DNA of 64,000 nt from Paenibacillus sedimenti (GCF_014534655.1 NZ_JACVVD010000004.1:517366-581365), one strand, 5' to 3'. Shown: positions 8,065-17,760, counted from the stretch's first letter. The notes: generated by a model not told the origin, from the letters alone. Program-made: numbers and translations.

Positions 8065-9678
8065 TTATTTAAAATTCGACTTGTTCTTCTCGTACCATTC
8101 CTGCGCCAGCTGCTCCGCTTTGTCTCCGCCCAAACGCTTCCACTCTTTCCGGAGATCCTCAAGCGCCTTTTCCGCTGTGTACCCGCTTTGAGTGACGGTT
8201 TTTGCCCGAATTTCATCGATCGTTTTCCTAATTGACGCTTTCGCTTCGTTGATTTCGATCACGTTCGGCTGGTAAGGAATGTCACGGCGGAACTTGTTTT
8301 TCAAGACGGTATTGAGCGATTTCACTTCCAGATTGGCAATCTTCTGGGAGAGCGGGTCCTGCGCCGCTTTGATCGGCCAATCCTCCGCCTTTTCAATAAG
8401 CGGTCTCAAAACCCCGTATTCGCTGGCATATAATACTTCTTTCTTGAACTTGTCATTATCCGTCTTTTGCGGAATTCCGTTCACCAGCTTATAGTGTGTG
8501 CCTTCCGTTCCGAAGTTCAGCGAGAACCAGCCTTTATCCATGATCCAATCCAAATATTGGATTGCAGCTTTCGGGTTTTTCATGTTCTTGTTAAACGTTA
8601 CGTAAATGAAGGCCGGCGTCTCTTGGTAGGTACCGTATTTGCCGTATTTCGTAGATACAGGTTCCAGAGGGGCCAGCAGTGCGTTCGGGTTGTTCGTCAT
8701 CAGATCCCGGTTCATGACTTGAACCGTTCCGCCGCCCCATTGACACATGCAGATCCCCGCCTTGCCCGTCGTCCAAAGCTGCTTTGTCCGTGAATTGTCT
8801 TTATCGGTGAACAGTTCTTTGTCGAGAAGACCCAAGTCGTACATCTTTTTCTCCGTCGCAAGCGCATCGCCGTAGCGGTCGAGAGTCGGCCCGTATTTCA
8901 TTTTGCCGTCTTCGAGGTACCAGTCGGCCCAGACCGCGCCGAACATCGCCGAAATTACGTCGCCAAACGTATAGCCGACGATCGGAACGGTATCGGCCTT
9001 TCCGTTGCCGTCCGGGTCATTATCTTTAAACGCTTGGGCAACCGCGATCAATTCGTCCATCGTTGTAGGCGTTTTCAACCCGAGCTTGTCGAGCCAATCC
9101 TGCCTGATCCATATACCGTGGTTCGCAATGGTGCTGATTGTCCGTTTGGTGGTCATGGCGTAAATTTTGCCGTCAAATGAAATATACGGCTTCAGATCCG
9201 GATTTTCCTGCAAATATTTTTTGTAAGACGTGCTATATTTGTCAATATACTCGTCGATCGGCTGTATGACGCCTTGCGTGACCAGATTTCCGATATAATT
9301 GCGGTCATATTCCCAGATGAGATCCGGCGCCTGGTTGGACGCAACCAATACATTCAATTTCTCTTGCGCCTGATTACGCGGAACGGGCACGACCTTGAGA
9401 TTGATGCCGGACTGCTCACGAATCCATTTGACCCAGCGGTTCTCCTCATACGTCCCCTCGTCGCTGGATACTTGCCCCCTGTCGAACATCGAAATGCTGA
9501 CATCCTTCGGCAGCTTGTCGTACTTATCCTCCTGCTTGGCGCCTGCTGGGGCTGCGCTGTTGCCATTGCCGCTTGCTCCAGTCGTATCGCCGGTTTTCGA
9601 GCACCCGGACATCGCTACGACCAATGCAAGGCAAGCCGGGAGCGCCAGCCCGATCCATTTCTTGAAACCCGATTTCAT
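8065..9678 (-). CDS. Sugar ABC transporter substrate-binding lipoprotein (LplA-like)
   Basis: The 537-residue protein has a lipoprotein signal with lipobox AMSGC at about residues 22-26, followed by a Ser/Gly/Ala-rich linker. The large two-lobed binding fold is typical of family 1 CUT1 binding proteins for oligosaccharides (words WIRQDWLDKLGLKTPTTMDEL and DNDPDGNGKADTVPI). A GAGGAGG-type RBS stands before the ATG. The gene follows two permease genes, so it is the binding component of this importer. Given the neighbouring GH105 hydrolase, the substrate is probably an unsaturated rhamnogalacturonan-type or related uronic oligosaccharide; that is inference. Confidence 0.88.
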   Translation of the reverse strand: MKSGFKKWIGLALPACLALVVAMSGCSKTGDTTGASGNGNSAAPAGAKQEDKYDKLPKDVSISMFDRGQVSSDEGTYEENRWVKWIREQSGINLKVVPVPRNQAQEKLNVLVASNQAPDLIWEYDRNYIGNLVTQGVIQPIDEYIDKYSTSYKKYLQENPDLKPYISFDGKIYAMTTKRTISTIANHGIWIRQDWLDKLGLKTPTTMDELIAVAQAFKDNDPDGNGKADTVPIVGYTFGDVISAMFGAVWADWYLEDGKMKYGPTLDRYGDALATEKKMYDLGLLDKELFTDKDNSRTKQLWTTGKAGICMCQWGGGTVQVMNRDLMTNNPNALLAPLEPVSTKYGKYGTYQETPAFIYVTFNKNMKNPKAAIQYLDWIMDKGWFSLNFGTEGTHYKLVNGIPQKTDNDKFKKEVLYASEYGVLRPLIEKAEDWPIKAAQDPLSQKIANLEVKSLNTVLKNKFRRDIPYQPNVIEINEAKASIRKTIDEIRAKTVTQSGYTAEKALEDLRKEWKRLGGDKAEQLAQEWYEKNKSNFK

Positions 9679-9740
9679 GCGACTCCTCCTCTTTTTTTCA
9701 ACATACTTGATTTATCACAAGGCTGCAAGCCATTATGACC

Positions 9741-10613
9741 TTACCCTTTTACTGAGCCCAACAAGACCCCTTTGACGAAGTGTTTCTGAAGGAACGGGTA
9801 AATGCACAAAATCGGTAAAATGGCGATGACGATCGCCGCGGCCCGTACGCTTTCCGCCGTGATGGTCGTTTGCGAGACCCCTTCGCCGTTCGTTGTGCTA
9901 AGCAGCTCCGAACTGACGTTTTGAATCATTTGGTAGAGCTTGACCGTCACCGACAATTTGTCTGTGCTTTTGATGTAAATCAGCACGGACAAATATGAAT
10001 TCCACCAGCCTACTGCGTAAAACAAGGTCAGGGCGGCGATCACCGGAAGAGACAAAGGGAGAATGATCTTCCATAAAATCGTCAAGTCCTTAGCGCCGTC
10101 CATGGCTGCCGATTCCTCCATTTCCTCGGGCAGCCCTTCGAAAAACGATTTCATGACAAACATGTTATAAGCGCTTATGAGCGCAGGAAGCCACAGGGAC
10201 CAATAGGAGTTGATCAGCCCGAGTGCGTTTATCAGCAGAAAGTTCGGGATCAGCCCGCCGCCGAACAGCATCGTAAATAGGATGGCCATCAACATGATGT
10301 TGCGCCCCTTCAATCGCCGTTTGGACAGCGGATACGCGGCCATGACGGTGAACAGCATATTGAAGGCGGTGCCGACCACTGTAATGATGACCGTATTTTT
10401 CATCGCGACGAGCAGTTGCCCGTCGAGCCATAGGTTTCTGTAAGCATCGAGGTTGAACTCGATCGGCCAAAGATACACCTCGCCCGCGTTGATCGCACGG
10501 CTGCTGCTGAATGAAACGGCCAACACGTTGATGAACGGAAACAGCGTTGCGCAGGCGAAGACTGCCAGCAAAATCGCAATTAACACTTGAGACCGTTTGG
10601 ATGAATGGATCAT
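9741..10613 (-). CDS. Carbohydrate ABC transporter permease (LplC/YtcP-like)
   Basis: The 290 residues contain six predicted membrane helices. The inner-membrane ATPase-contact loop carries the EAA signature (EESAAMDGAKDLTILWKIILPLS, residues ~185-207). The end, KGVLLGSVKG, is the usual C-terminus of this permease type. It starts one base after the stop of the partner permease. No ATPase gene is in the operon, so a shared MsmX-type ATPase elsewhere probably energises it. Confidence 0.9.
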   Translation of the reverse strand: MIHSSKRSQVLIAILLAVFACATLFPFINVLAVSFSSSRAINAGEVYLWPIEFNLDAYRNLWLDGQLLVAMKNTVIITVVGTAFNMLFTVMAAYPLSKRRLKGRNIMLMAILFTMLFGGGLIPNFLLINALGLINSYWSLWLPALISAYNMFVMKSFFEGLPEEMEESAAMDGAKDLTILWKIILPLSLPVIAALTLFYAVGWWNSYLSVLIYIKSTDKLSVTVKLYQMIQNVSSELLSTTNGEGVSQTTITAESVRAAAIVIAILPILCIYPFLQKHFVKGVLLGSVKG

Positions 10614-10614
10614 G

Positions 10615-11532
10615 CTACCATAACCCCCGTTCCCCCATCGCCCGGATCAAACGATTGACCGAAACGACCAGAATTAAAGCGACTATCGATTGAAATAGGC
10701 CCAGTGCGGTCGTGTAGCTGTACTGCAGTCCAACGATACCGCGATTGTACACATAAGTGCTGATCACTTCGGCGACACTGGTTACAGTTGAATTTTGCAG
10801 CGCAAACACGTGCTCAAAGCCGACGTCCATCATACGCCCCACCTGCAGTACAAGTAATATCGCAACGGTACTGCGGATGCCGGGCAGCGTGATATGCCAA
10901 ATCTGCCTCAGCTTTCCCGCTCCGTCCATCGCCGCGGCTTCATAGAGCTGCGGGTTGATGGAGGCCATTGCGGCAAGGTACAGGATTGTCCCGAAGCCGG
11001 CTTCCCGCCAAATGCTCGAGCCGACGAAAGACACGGGCCACCAAAAGGTGCTGGCCATAAAATAAATCGCTTCCAGCCCGAACAGCTTCAGGACTGCGTT
11101 TACGACCCCGGTACTTGGCGACAAGAGCGCAATGACGATCCCGCCAAGCACAACCCATGACATAAAATGCGGAATGTACAGGAAATTTTGCAGCATCCGC
11201 TTGTACCATTCCGTACGAAGTTCATTCAGCATGAGCGCCAGCACGATCGGAACCGGGAAAGCGAAAACGAGACTGTACACATTCAGAAGCAGCGTGTTTC
11301 TTAAGATAATGTAAAAGTCACGGCTCGTAAACAGCTTCCTGAATTGATCGAAACCTACCCAGGGACTTCCCCAAATGCCTTCGGCCAAACGATAATTTTT
11401 AAACGCCATCACTTCGCCGAGCATCGGCACATATTTAAAGATGATAAAATACAAGGCTACGGGAATGAGAAGCATGTACAAATATTTGTCCCTGTCCCAT
11501 TGCTTCCGCCAACCTCGTGTTCTTGGCTGCAT
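10615..11532 (-). CDS. Carbohydrate ABC transporter permease (LplB-like)
   Basis: The ATG at 11532 has GGGAGAAGG upstream and gives a 305-residue protein beginning MQPRTRGW, the usual length and start for LplB relatives. The frame continues to an upstream ATG at 11682, but that extension is charged, unlike the family and overlaps the GH105 stop. Six membrane helices and the EAA loop (EAAAMDGAGKLRQIWHITLPG) are clear. It pairs with the permease that follows. Confidence 0.9.
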   Translation of the reverse strand: MQPRTRGWRKQWDRDKYLYMLLIPVALYFIIFKYVPMLGEVMAFKNYRLAEGIWGSPWVGFDQFRKLFTSRDFYIILRNTLLLNVYSLVFAFPVPIVLALMLNELRTEWYKRMLQNFLYIPHFMSWVVLGGIVIALLSPSTGVVNAVLKLFGLEAIYFMASTFWWPVSFVGSSIWREAGFGTILYLAAMASINPQLYEAAAMDGAGKLRQIWHITLPGIRSTVAILLVLQVGRMMDVGFEHVFALQNSTVTSVAEVISTYVYNRGIVGLQYSYTTALGLFQSIVALILVVSVNRLIRAMGERGLW

Positions 11533-11674
11533 ATGCCTTCTCCCTTCTCCCTCTTCCAGATGAAATGATCGGACCGATACCCATAAGGTAGCAGACGGAT
11601 AGCGGGATGCAATTCTGCACTTTTTGTTCGATGCTGCTTTTGTCCGGTTTTTGGCATCGTCTTTTTTTGTGATG

Positions 11675-12715
11675 TCATTCAATTTTTGTCAGGAAACTGT
11701 TTAGCAGCATCAGCGTCAATCCCTGCCCGTACTGCGTCGGATAGCATGGGATCGCGTTATATGCGTCTACCGTTGCCAAAACCGCCGTCCCGCCGGAAAC
11801 GCCAAGCACTTCCCCGTCCGCAGCAATGCGTCCGAGCACAGCTTGAAACGCCCTGTCGGCGGCAGGCCGCAGGCCGGAATCGAGCAGCCCTTCGCGGATG
11901 CCGCGCATGATGCCGCAGGCAATGCCTGCGCTGCCGGAGGTTTCGCGGTAAAAGTCCGGACGGTCCATCACGGTGCTCCACAAACCGTCATCCTGCTGAA
12001 AGCGGACGATGCCTTCCATCATCCGTTTGTACCGGTCCGTCAATTCGGGCGGAATGTTCGTCAGCCCGCGTATTTCGTGCAGGATTTCCGGCAGTCCCAA
12101 GGCAATCCAGGCATTCGCGCGCGTCCAGCGGGCAGCGGACATATGGTTCGCTGAGATGCAATTCCAGCCGTGAAACAGTACGCCGGTTTCCCGGTCCTGC
12201 AGCAGCTGCAAGTGGATCAGAGTCTGCTGGACGGCTTCCGCGGCATAGTCGGCGCTGCCTGTCAGCCTTGCGGTTCGCGCCAGAAACAGTACCGCCATGA
12301 ATACCGTATCCGCCCACACCTGCTCGGGAAACTCCGCGTTCTCCGTTACCGTGTGCTCGAATGCCCGCTCCCGCGTCCTCGGCGCCTCGTTCAGCAGCCA
12401 TTCGGCGAGGCGGTGTGAGGCTTCCATATAATAGGAATCCCCCGTATGCCGGTATAACGGCGCATACACTGCGTACGGTACGATGGAGTTGATCACTTTT
12501 CCCCCTGCCGACTTGACCCGGTTTCTTCTCTCCCATCCAAGCACAAATTCCAGCACGTCCTGGCGTCCGGTCCTGTGGCCATAGTCCGCGATTGCCGTCA
12601 CGCCGACGCCGGGCACCCAGTCCCATGCGTTCAAATCAAGCCCCCACCTTCCCGGATAGTCCTTCCGCATATAATCAAATACGCGGACCGCTTGCTCCTG
12701 TAGATTCAAATCCAT
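11675..12715 (-). CDS. GH88/GH105-family unsaturated glucuronyl (rhamnogalacturonyl) hydrolase
   Basis: The 346-residue protein has the alpha/alpha-barrel pattern of the GH88/GH105 group (YteR/YesR type). It carries WADTVFMAVLFLAR at ~134-147, in which Asp136 fits the catalytic Asp, and HMSAARWTRANAW further on, matching the family's WxRGNGW block. There is no signal peptide, so it acts in the cytoplasm on the 4,5-unsaturated uronic end left by polysaccharide lyases. It is the first gene of the operon, with a candidate cre site just upstream. Exact linkage specificity cannot be told from sequence alone. Confidence 0.88.
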   Translation of the reverse strand: MDLNLQEQAVRVFDYMRKDYPGRWGLDLNAWDWVPGVGVTAIADYGHRTGRQDVLEFVLGWERRNRVKSAGGKVINSIVPYAVYAPLYRHTGDSYYMEASHRLAEWLLNEAPRTRERAFEHTVTENAEFPEQVWADTVFMAVLFLARTARLTGSADYAAEAVQQTLIHLQLLQDRETGVLFHGWNCISANHMSAARWTRANAWIALGLPEILHEIRGLTNIPPELTDRYKRMMEGIVRFQQDDGLWSTVMDRPDFYRETSGSAGIACGIMRGIREGLLDSGLRPAADRAFQAVLGRIAADGEVLGVSGGTAVLATVDAYNAIPCYPTQYGQGLTLMLLNSFLTKIE

Positions 12716-12741
12716 CCGTTATCCTCCGTTACCAATGTTCA

Positions 12742-12755
12742 TGAAACCGCATTCA
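12742..12755. promoter_or_regulatory. Candidate CcpA (cre) site upstream of the GH105 operon
   Basis: TGAAACCGCATTCA matches the cre consensus TGWAARCGYTWNCW at 12 of 14 positions by hand count. It lies 27 bases upstream of the first ATG of the operon, where bound CcpA would block transcription. It is very similar to the stronger site at 28060. Confidence 0.5.
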
Positions 12756-12871
12756 AACTTTCGTACCCAATGTAGCATGCCGCACGGATAAAGAATATCT
12801 TCAATGTTTTGGCGGCTATGCTTTTTCGGTTTTTACTTGCCTTCATTTTTTGTGATCGCATACTTTTTTTG

Positions 12872-13146
12872 ATAAAGCTTTGTTATTCTTCATTGTTGAT
12901 TTCTAACCATTAGAAAAACCACCTAAACAATTAGCGATCAATTCGAAACTATCGTTACCCCATATATATACTCGAAAAATCATACAGATTTATCCTTCAA
13001 ACGGTAATTTCCATAGTTATACTCGAAAAATCATACACAAAAGCTCTAATTGAAGCGAAGAGCCCGATTTTATATGAAATTTCATACAAAATCGTTGTTT
13101 CTGTGATTTATGAACCTTCGCAGTTCCGCTCTTTTTTAAGTCCCGT
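12872..13146. repeat. 275-bp dispersed repeat, copy 1
   Basis: This non-coding AT-rich block matches 59649-59923 at a constant offset of 46777 bases, with no gaps and about seven mismatches counted by eye. Inside it the word CTCGAAAAATCATACA occurs twice about 60 bases apart in the same direction, and a near-palindrome around TATGAAATTTCATA follows. The other copy abuts an IS1182 transposase remnant, so a mobile-element origin is likely. It separates the GH105 operon start from the GH43 gene end. Confidence 0.85.
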
Positions 13147-13278
13147 CACTTAAATAAAGAAAATCAACAACTAAGTTTAAAGAGCCTTTGATAAAGATGC
13201 CTTGCCGGTTGTGCAAAACGAATGCTTTCCGCTGCTGGATTTGAACCACCTGGATTGTGCGACTGTAAGGCATACAAC

Positions 13279-13303
13279 AAAAAGCCCCGGAAACGGGGCT
13301 TTG
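13279..13303 (-). terminator. Terminator after the tandem GH43 gene
   Basis: AAAGCCCCG pairs with CGGGGCTTT around a short AAA-containing loop, with a T-run in the minus direction. It lies about 50 bases past the GH43 stop codon. The 130 bases between it and the repeat (13147-13278) show no gene. Confidence 0.85.
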
Positions 13304-13351
13304 CCAACAATCTGGCCGCCGCATCATGCGGTGGCGTTCTTGATTCGGTAT

Positions 13352-15169
13352 TCATTTTGGTATGGCGAAGTTCGGAGTTCCGTCCTCATTCCAATTCAAT
13401 ACTTGCACGCGTGTATGGCGATTGGGATCATACAGCGGATCGCCCACGATTTGCTTGTAGCTTCGCGAATGATATACCAGAATATCGGCCGATCCATCCT
13501 CCGAAACGGTGAAGCTGTTGTGGCCCGGGCCGTATTGTCCGGTTTCTTCACTCGACCGGAACACAGGCTCCGGCGATTTAGTCCATGAATGCGGATCTAA
13601 CAAATCACTGGTATCCAAAGCTGTCAGCAGCCCCATGCAATAATTGCTGTCCGTTGCGCTTGCCGAATAGCTGATGAATATTTTCCCGTTCTTCTTGAGT
13701 ACCGCAGGCCCTTCGTTCACCCGGAAGCCTACGGTTTCCCATGCAAATTCCGGCTTTGAAAGCAAGACCTGCTTGCCTCGAATCGTCCATGGATCGGACA
13801 TTTCGGCGATATACAAATTGGAATTTCCTTGCTTGTCCGGGCCCTCCTGCGCCCAAACCAAATACCTTACGCCTCGATGCTCGAAGGTTGTGGCATCCAA
13901 AGAGAAGGATTCCCAATTGGTCCGAAGCTGGCCCTTTTCCACCCATGTCGGTTCCAGCGGATTGGCCGCATCATTTTCAAGAACATACATGCGGTGCTGC
14001 CATACTTCCTTCTCGTTCTCATCCGAGCCTCCGGCAGCAAAATGGATGTACCATTTGCCGTCGAAATAATGGATTTCAGGCGCCCAAATATGCGCGCTCA
14101 TTCTCCCCTTCGCGTGTTTTCGCCAAATGACGGCCGGTTCGGCGTTCCCGAGCTCCTGAATCGTTCTTGCCCTTCTAAGCTCGATGCAGTCGTACGCGGG
14201 AACCGAAGCGGTAAAATAATAGTAGCCGTCTGTATGCTTGTAAATCCACGGGTCTGCCCGCTGCTCGACGATCGGATTGCGGAATTGCCGCTTGATGCTT
14301 AACCGGCCGTTCTCCTCGCATATCGGCAAAAATAGCGGCCTTTCATTCGGAGTCTTATTGGGTCTGTGAATAGCCAGCATCAATTCCCCTTCGAACGTGG
14401 TAAACAGCATGCCGTGACCTCCGTCTTGCCCGAATAACGGCTCGCGGTCTTGCACCCAAGGCCCCCTGATGTCACCTGTATCCGAACGGGCGATACCGAT
14501 CGCATAACCGTTCGCTCCGTGGCTTGACCACAGCATCAGGAGATCCCCGTTTGCCGCGCGGTGCAAGTAGGGTCCGTCCGTTACGAAGTTCTTTTTCCCG
14601 TTTGATGCGGCACCGCTTCCAACAGCCCACGGCGCATCGGAAGCATGAAATAATAGCACAGGCTCTCCGTCAGCGGATTTCAAGTCCCCGCTTAGTGGCA
14701 AGGCACACATTTCGCCGTCCTGCACCTGCAGCCATTCATGGCAAAAGATCATCCAAGGCTTTCCGGCACCGTCGACATACAGCGTCCCGTCCAAGCACTC
14801 CCAATCGCCAGGCGTGACCGGTCCGTCCGAATGAGGCCGGAAAGGCCCGACCGGATTATCGGATACGAGAATTTGCGTGCCCCTGCATGTGCCGTCCGCC
14901 TTAAAGCTGGCAAACATATAAAACTTGCCTTCATAGATGTACACTTCAGGAGCCCAGTAATGCCGGTCCGCCCAGAATCCTTCTTCCGGCCGAAAAGCAG
15001 GGTAAGGTCCTTCCCAGCGATCAAGATCGTCGCTCATATACACATCAAAGCCGGTTGCTTTTCCTTCCCATACATTTTTGTCCGTAGTTCCGTAAAGAAA
15101 GTACTTTTTCCTATCTTTTACGGTCAGTACGAACGGATCGCGGATTTGAATTTGTTCTTTGGTCAGCAT
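13352..15169 (-). CDS. Tandem-domain GH43-family glycosidase (arabinofuranosidase/xylosidase type)
   Basis: The 605-residue protein has two five-bladed-propeller GH43 domains. Domain one (~1-290) shows Asp11 (IRDPF), Asp127 (ECLDGTL) and TDGP near 197-200, where many GH43 enzymes have EGP. Domain two (~295-605) shows Asp306 (ADPWIY), Asp424 (SLDATTF) and Glu485 (NEGP), the full GH43 catalytic triad. No signal peptide is present, so it probably trims imported oligosaccharides in the cytoplasm. The neighbouring GH36 and GH127 genes suggest arabinose-containing side chains, such as arabinan or arabinogalactan. Confidence 0.85.
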   Translation of the reverse strand: MLTKEQIQIRDPFVLTVKDRKKYFLYGTTDKNVWEGKATGFDVYMSDDLDRWEGPYPAFRPEEGFWADRHYWAPEVYIYEGKFYMFASFKADGTCRGTQILVSDNPVGPFRPHSDGPVTPGDWECLDGTLYVDGAGKPWMIFCHEWLQVQDGEMCALPLSGDLKSADGEPVLLFHASDAPWAVGSGAASNGKKNFVTDGPYLHRAANGDLLMLWSSHGANGYAIGIARSDTGDIRGPWVQDREPLFGQDGGHGMLFTTFEGELMLAIHRPNKTPNERPLFLPICEENGRLSIKRQFRNPIVEQRADPWIYKHTDGYYYFTASVPAYDCIELRRARTIQELGNAEPAVIWRKHAKGRMSAHIWAPEIHYFDGKWYIHFAAGGSDENEKEVWQHRMYVLENDAANPLEPTWVEKGQLRTNWESFSLDATTFEHRGVRYLVWAQEGPDKQGNSNLYIAEMSDPWTIRGKQVLLSKPEFAWETVGFRVNEGPAVLKKNGKIFISYSASATDSNYCMGLLTALDTSDLLDPHSWTKSPEPVFRSSEETGQYGPGHNSFTVSEDGSADILVYHSRSYKQIVGDPLYDPNRHTRVQVLNWNEDGTPNFAIPK

Positions 15170-15480
15170 AGCGCTCTCCTTAAATTTCGCAATTTTTCGA
15201 CATTTGCTATTGTTCTACAACCATAGTGGGGAATCCTCCTCCATTAGAAAGGTCAAGGAACTTAAACAAGTCCTTGACCTTTTTGTGGTTATCGCCGCTG
15301 TAATTCATTTCAAGTATCCATCGATTTATAACGCAAATCTCCAATCCCAAAAATTGTCCCATTGTTGAAAATCAACAGCAGGAATAAAATGAATTTAACT
15401 ACATTTGTCCATATTATTGCGCATTATCTCCATAGTTTTGCTCAAGAGCATGTTAGATAATATGGAGTAGGAGGGATAAC
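15170..15480. other. Divergent intergenic region between the GH43 and GH36 genes
   Basis: It holds a hairpin (15248-15285) and, nearer the GH36 gene, an inverted pair CCATATTAT (15408) and ATAATATGG (about 15461) that could be an operator. I see no convincing promoter pair. GH36 translation starts after GTAGGAGGGATAAC, a strong RBS. Confidence 0.4.
15248..15285 (+). terminator. Hairpin terminator with no gene upstream on its strand; near-copy of 33546-33585
   Basis: AAAGGTCAAGGA pairs with TCCTTGACCTTTTT around CTTAAACAAG. It ends in a T-run on the plus strand although no plus-strand gene precedes it. The hairpin and following TGTGGTTAT closely match the terminator after the GH127 gene. It may be a relic of a lost gene, or may act in the leader of the GH43 transcript. 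Confidence 0.65.
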
Positions 15481-17682
15481 ATGACAATTTCATTCGATAC
15501 GGCACACGGTGTGTTTCACTTACAAACTAAACATATGAGTTATGTCATTCAACTTGTAAAATCCGCCTACCCTGCGCATGTTTACTGGGGACGCCCGATT
15601 AGAAACGGACAGTTGGGCTCGATTTTGCAGTTTCAGGAAAGATGCTCGTTTTCGCCAAATCCGATTCCGGAAGATCGAAGCATTTCCTTTGATACGCTGC
15701 CTCAGGAATATCCGGCTTACGGAACGAGCGATTTTCGTGAGCCGGCTTATCAAGCCTCGCAAATGGATGGCTCAACGATTACTGAGCTTGTATACGATAA
15801 ACATCGCATTTACCAAGGAAAACCTAAGCTTGATGGACTCCCGGCTGTATATGTTGAGGATGATGCTGAAGCAGAAACGTTAGAGCTGGAGCTGATTGAC
15901 CGCAGCATCGGGCTCCGGACGGTGCTTATCTATACGATATTTGAGCACCATGCCGCAATTACGAGATCCGTACGTTTCGTGAACGAAGGAAGCGAAGAGT
16001 TGAAACTGCTTCGAGCGCTTAGTATGAGCGTTGACTTCTTGCACAGCGATTTTGATTTACTTCATCTTTCGGGCACTTGGGCGAAAGAACGGCATATGGA
16101 ACGAAGAGTCTTAGCTCCCGGTAAGATAACCGTTGAAAGCCGACGCGGATCAAGCAGTCATCAGCATAATCCGTTCGTTGCCCTGCTCGCCAAGGATGCG
16201 AATGAAGATCATGGCGACGTATATGGCTTCAGCTTGGTATATAGCGGAAACTTCGCTGCCCATGCAGAGGTCGAGCCTTATGGCAGCACGCGTGTATCGA
16301 TGGGCATTAATCCTTTTGATTTCAGCTGGCTGCTGGAACCCGGCGAACAATTTCAAACACCGGAAGCAGTGATGGTATACGCAAGCAGAGGACTTGGCGA
16401 AATGTCGCGGACGTATCACAAGTTGTATCGAACCCGGCTTTGTCGCGGCCAATTCCGCGATCGAACCAGACCGGTACTGGTCAATAATTGGGAAGCGACC
16501 TATTTTCAATTTAACGCGGATAAAATCGAAAGCATCGCCCGTGCCGGACGCGAGCTGGGGATTGAATTGTTCGTTCTCGACGATGGCTGGTTCGGGAAAC
16601 GCGACAGTGATAACAGCTCGTTAGGGGATTGGTTCGTAGATAAAGCGAAGCTGCCGGGCGGGCTTGAGGATCTGGTCAGCAGAGTCAATGAATTGGGGCT
16701 TCAGTTCGGGTTGTGGTTTGAGCCGGAAATGATCTCGCCAGATAGTGACTTGTACCGGCGACACCCCGACTGGTGCCTGCATGTACCGGGCCGCAGAAGG
16801 ACGGAAGGGCGTCAGCAATTAATTCTGGACTTCTCCCGTACAGATGTATGTGAGGCTATTACGGGCATGATCCGAAATATTCTTCGTAGCGCCCCTATTA
16901 CCTATGTCAAGTGGGACATGAACCGGAACATGACGGAAATCGGTTCGGCATCGTTGCCTCCGCAAAGGCAGCGGGAAACCGCGCACCGTTACATGCTCGG
17001 ACTTTACAGCGTGTTGGAAACGTTAACCTCGGAATTTCCGGATATTTTATTCGAAAGTTGCTCGGGCGGAGGCGGCCGCTTCGATCCCGGCATGCTGCAT
17101 TACATGCCGCAAACATGGACCAGCGATAACAGCGACGCGGTTTCACGTTTGAAAATCCAGTACGGGACCAGCATCGTATATCCCATCAGCACGATGGGAG
17201 CCCATGTATCCGCAGTTCCTAACCATCAGGTGCATCGCATGACTTCTTTAGAGATGCGCGGGAACGTCGCCATGTCCGGTAACTTCGGCTATGAACTTGA
17301 TCTGACGAAATTCTCAGATGAAGAAAATGATCAGGTCAAACAACAGATCGCACTGTATAAGCAAATCCGGCCACTCGTCCAATTCGGAGACATGTATCGT
17401 TTGCTGAGCCCATTCGAAGGGAACGAAACTGCATGGATCATTGTCTCCGAAGATAAATCCGAAGCCATGGTCGCCTACTTTCGCGTCCTTGCAGATCCAA
17501 ATCCGCCGCTAAAGTGGCTGAAACTCAAGGGGATTGACCCGAATCTTGATTACGAAGTCACCGGTTTGGCAGGGAACTACCCAGGTAACCATCTCATGTA
17601 TGCAGGCCTTCACGTCTCCGGGCTGCATGGAGATTTTCAAAGTAAAATTTGGCTCCTCAAGTCAAACTCTTCCGCAATATGA
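15481..17682 (+). CDS. Alpha-galactosidase, glycoside hydrolase family 36
   Basis: The 733 residues fit the usual length of bacterial GH36 enzymes (AgaN/RafA type). An N-terminal beta-sandwich is followed by a TIM barrel with FVLDDGWFG, LWFEPEMIS, KWDMNRN and the CSGGGGRFD loop. Asp479 in KWDMNR is the nucleophile and Asp549 in TSDNSD is the acid/base, by family alignment. There is no signal peptide, so it cleaves alpha-1,6-galactosides after uptake. The kinase/regulator/importer set downstream (17761-24420) probably supplies the substrate. Confidence 0.95.
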   Translation: MTISFDTAHGVFHLQTKHMSYVIQLVKSAYPAHVYWGRPIRNGQLGSILQFQERCSFSPNPIPEDRSISFDTLPQEYPAYGTSDFREPAYQASQMDGSTITELVYDKHRIYQGKPKLDGLPAVYVEDDAEAETLELELIDRSIGLRTVLIYTIFEHHAAITRSVRFVNEGSEELKLLRALSMSVDFLHSDFDLLHLSGTWAKERHMERRVLAPGKITVESRRGSSSHQHNPFVALLAKDANEDHGDVYGFSLVYSGNFAAHAEVEPYGSTRVSMGINPFDFSWLLEPGEQFQTPEAVMVYASRGLGEMSRTYHKLYRTRLCRGQFRDRTRPVLVNNWEATYFQFNADKIESIARAGRELGIELFVLDDGWFGKRDSDNSSLGDWFVDKAKLPGGLEDLVSRVNELGLQFGLWFEPEMISPDSDLYRRHPDWCLHVPGRRRTEGRQQLILDFSRTDVCEAITGMIRNILRSAPITYVKWDMNRNMTEIGSASLPPQRQRETAHRYMLGLYSVLETLTSEFPDILFESCSGGGGRFDPGMLHYMPQTWTSDNSDAVSRLKIQYGTSIVYPISTMGAHVSAVPNHQVHRMTSLEMRGNVAMSGNFGYELDLTKFSDEENDQVKQQIALYKQIRPLVQFGDMYRLLSPFEGNETAWIIVSEDKSEAMVAYFRVLADPNPPLKWLKLKGIDPNLDYEVTGLAGNYPGNHLMYAGLHVSGLHGDFQSKIWLLKSNSSAI

Positions 17683-17691
17683 CTGACATTG

Positions 17692-17726
17692 AAGGAACGC
17701 ATCCCGAGGGATTCGCGTTCCTTTTA
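17692..17726 (+). terminator. Terminator after the alpha-galactosidase gene
   Basis: GGAACGC pairs with GCGTTCC around ATCCCGAGGGATTC, followed by TTTT. It separates the enzyme from the two-component genes, which must therefore have their own promoter or rely on read-through. Confidence 0.8.
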
Positions 17727-17760
17727 ACCTTCTATTCGTTCAATAAACAAGGGGGCGTCT

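Noticed and set aside
11988..12626. Minus-strand frame of 212 codons in another frame of the GH105 gene
   Set aside because: It is a GC-rich shadow of the GH105 gene, with low-complexity Arg/Gly-rich translation and no RBS.
12872..13146. CRISPR-like array suggested by repeated CGAAAAATCATACA words
   Set aside because: There are only two internal copies with no regular spacer set, the whole block is duplicated elsewhere as one unit, and no cas genes are in the window.
13230..13260. tRNA-like T-loop word GGTTCAAATCC on the minus strand near 13246
   Set aside because: The flanking bases form only a three-pair stem, and no acceptor, D or anticodon arm can be built around it.
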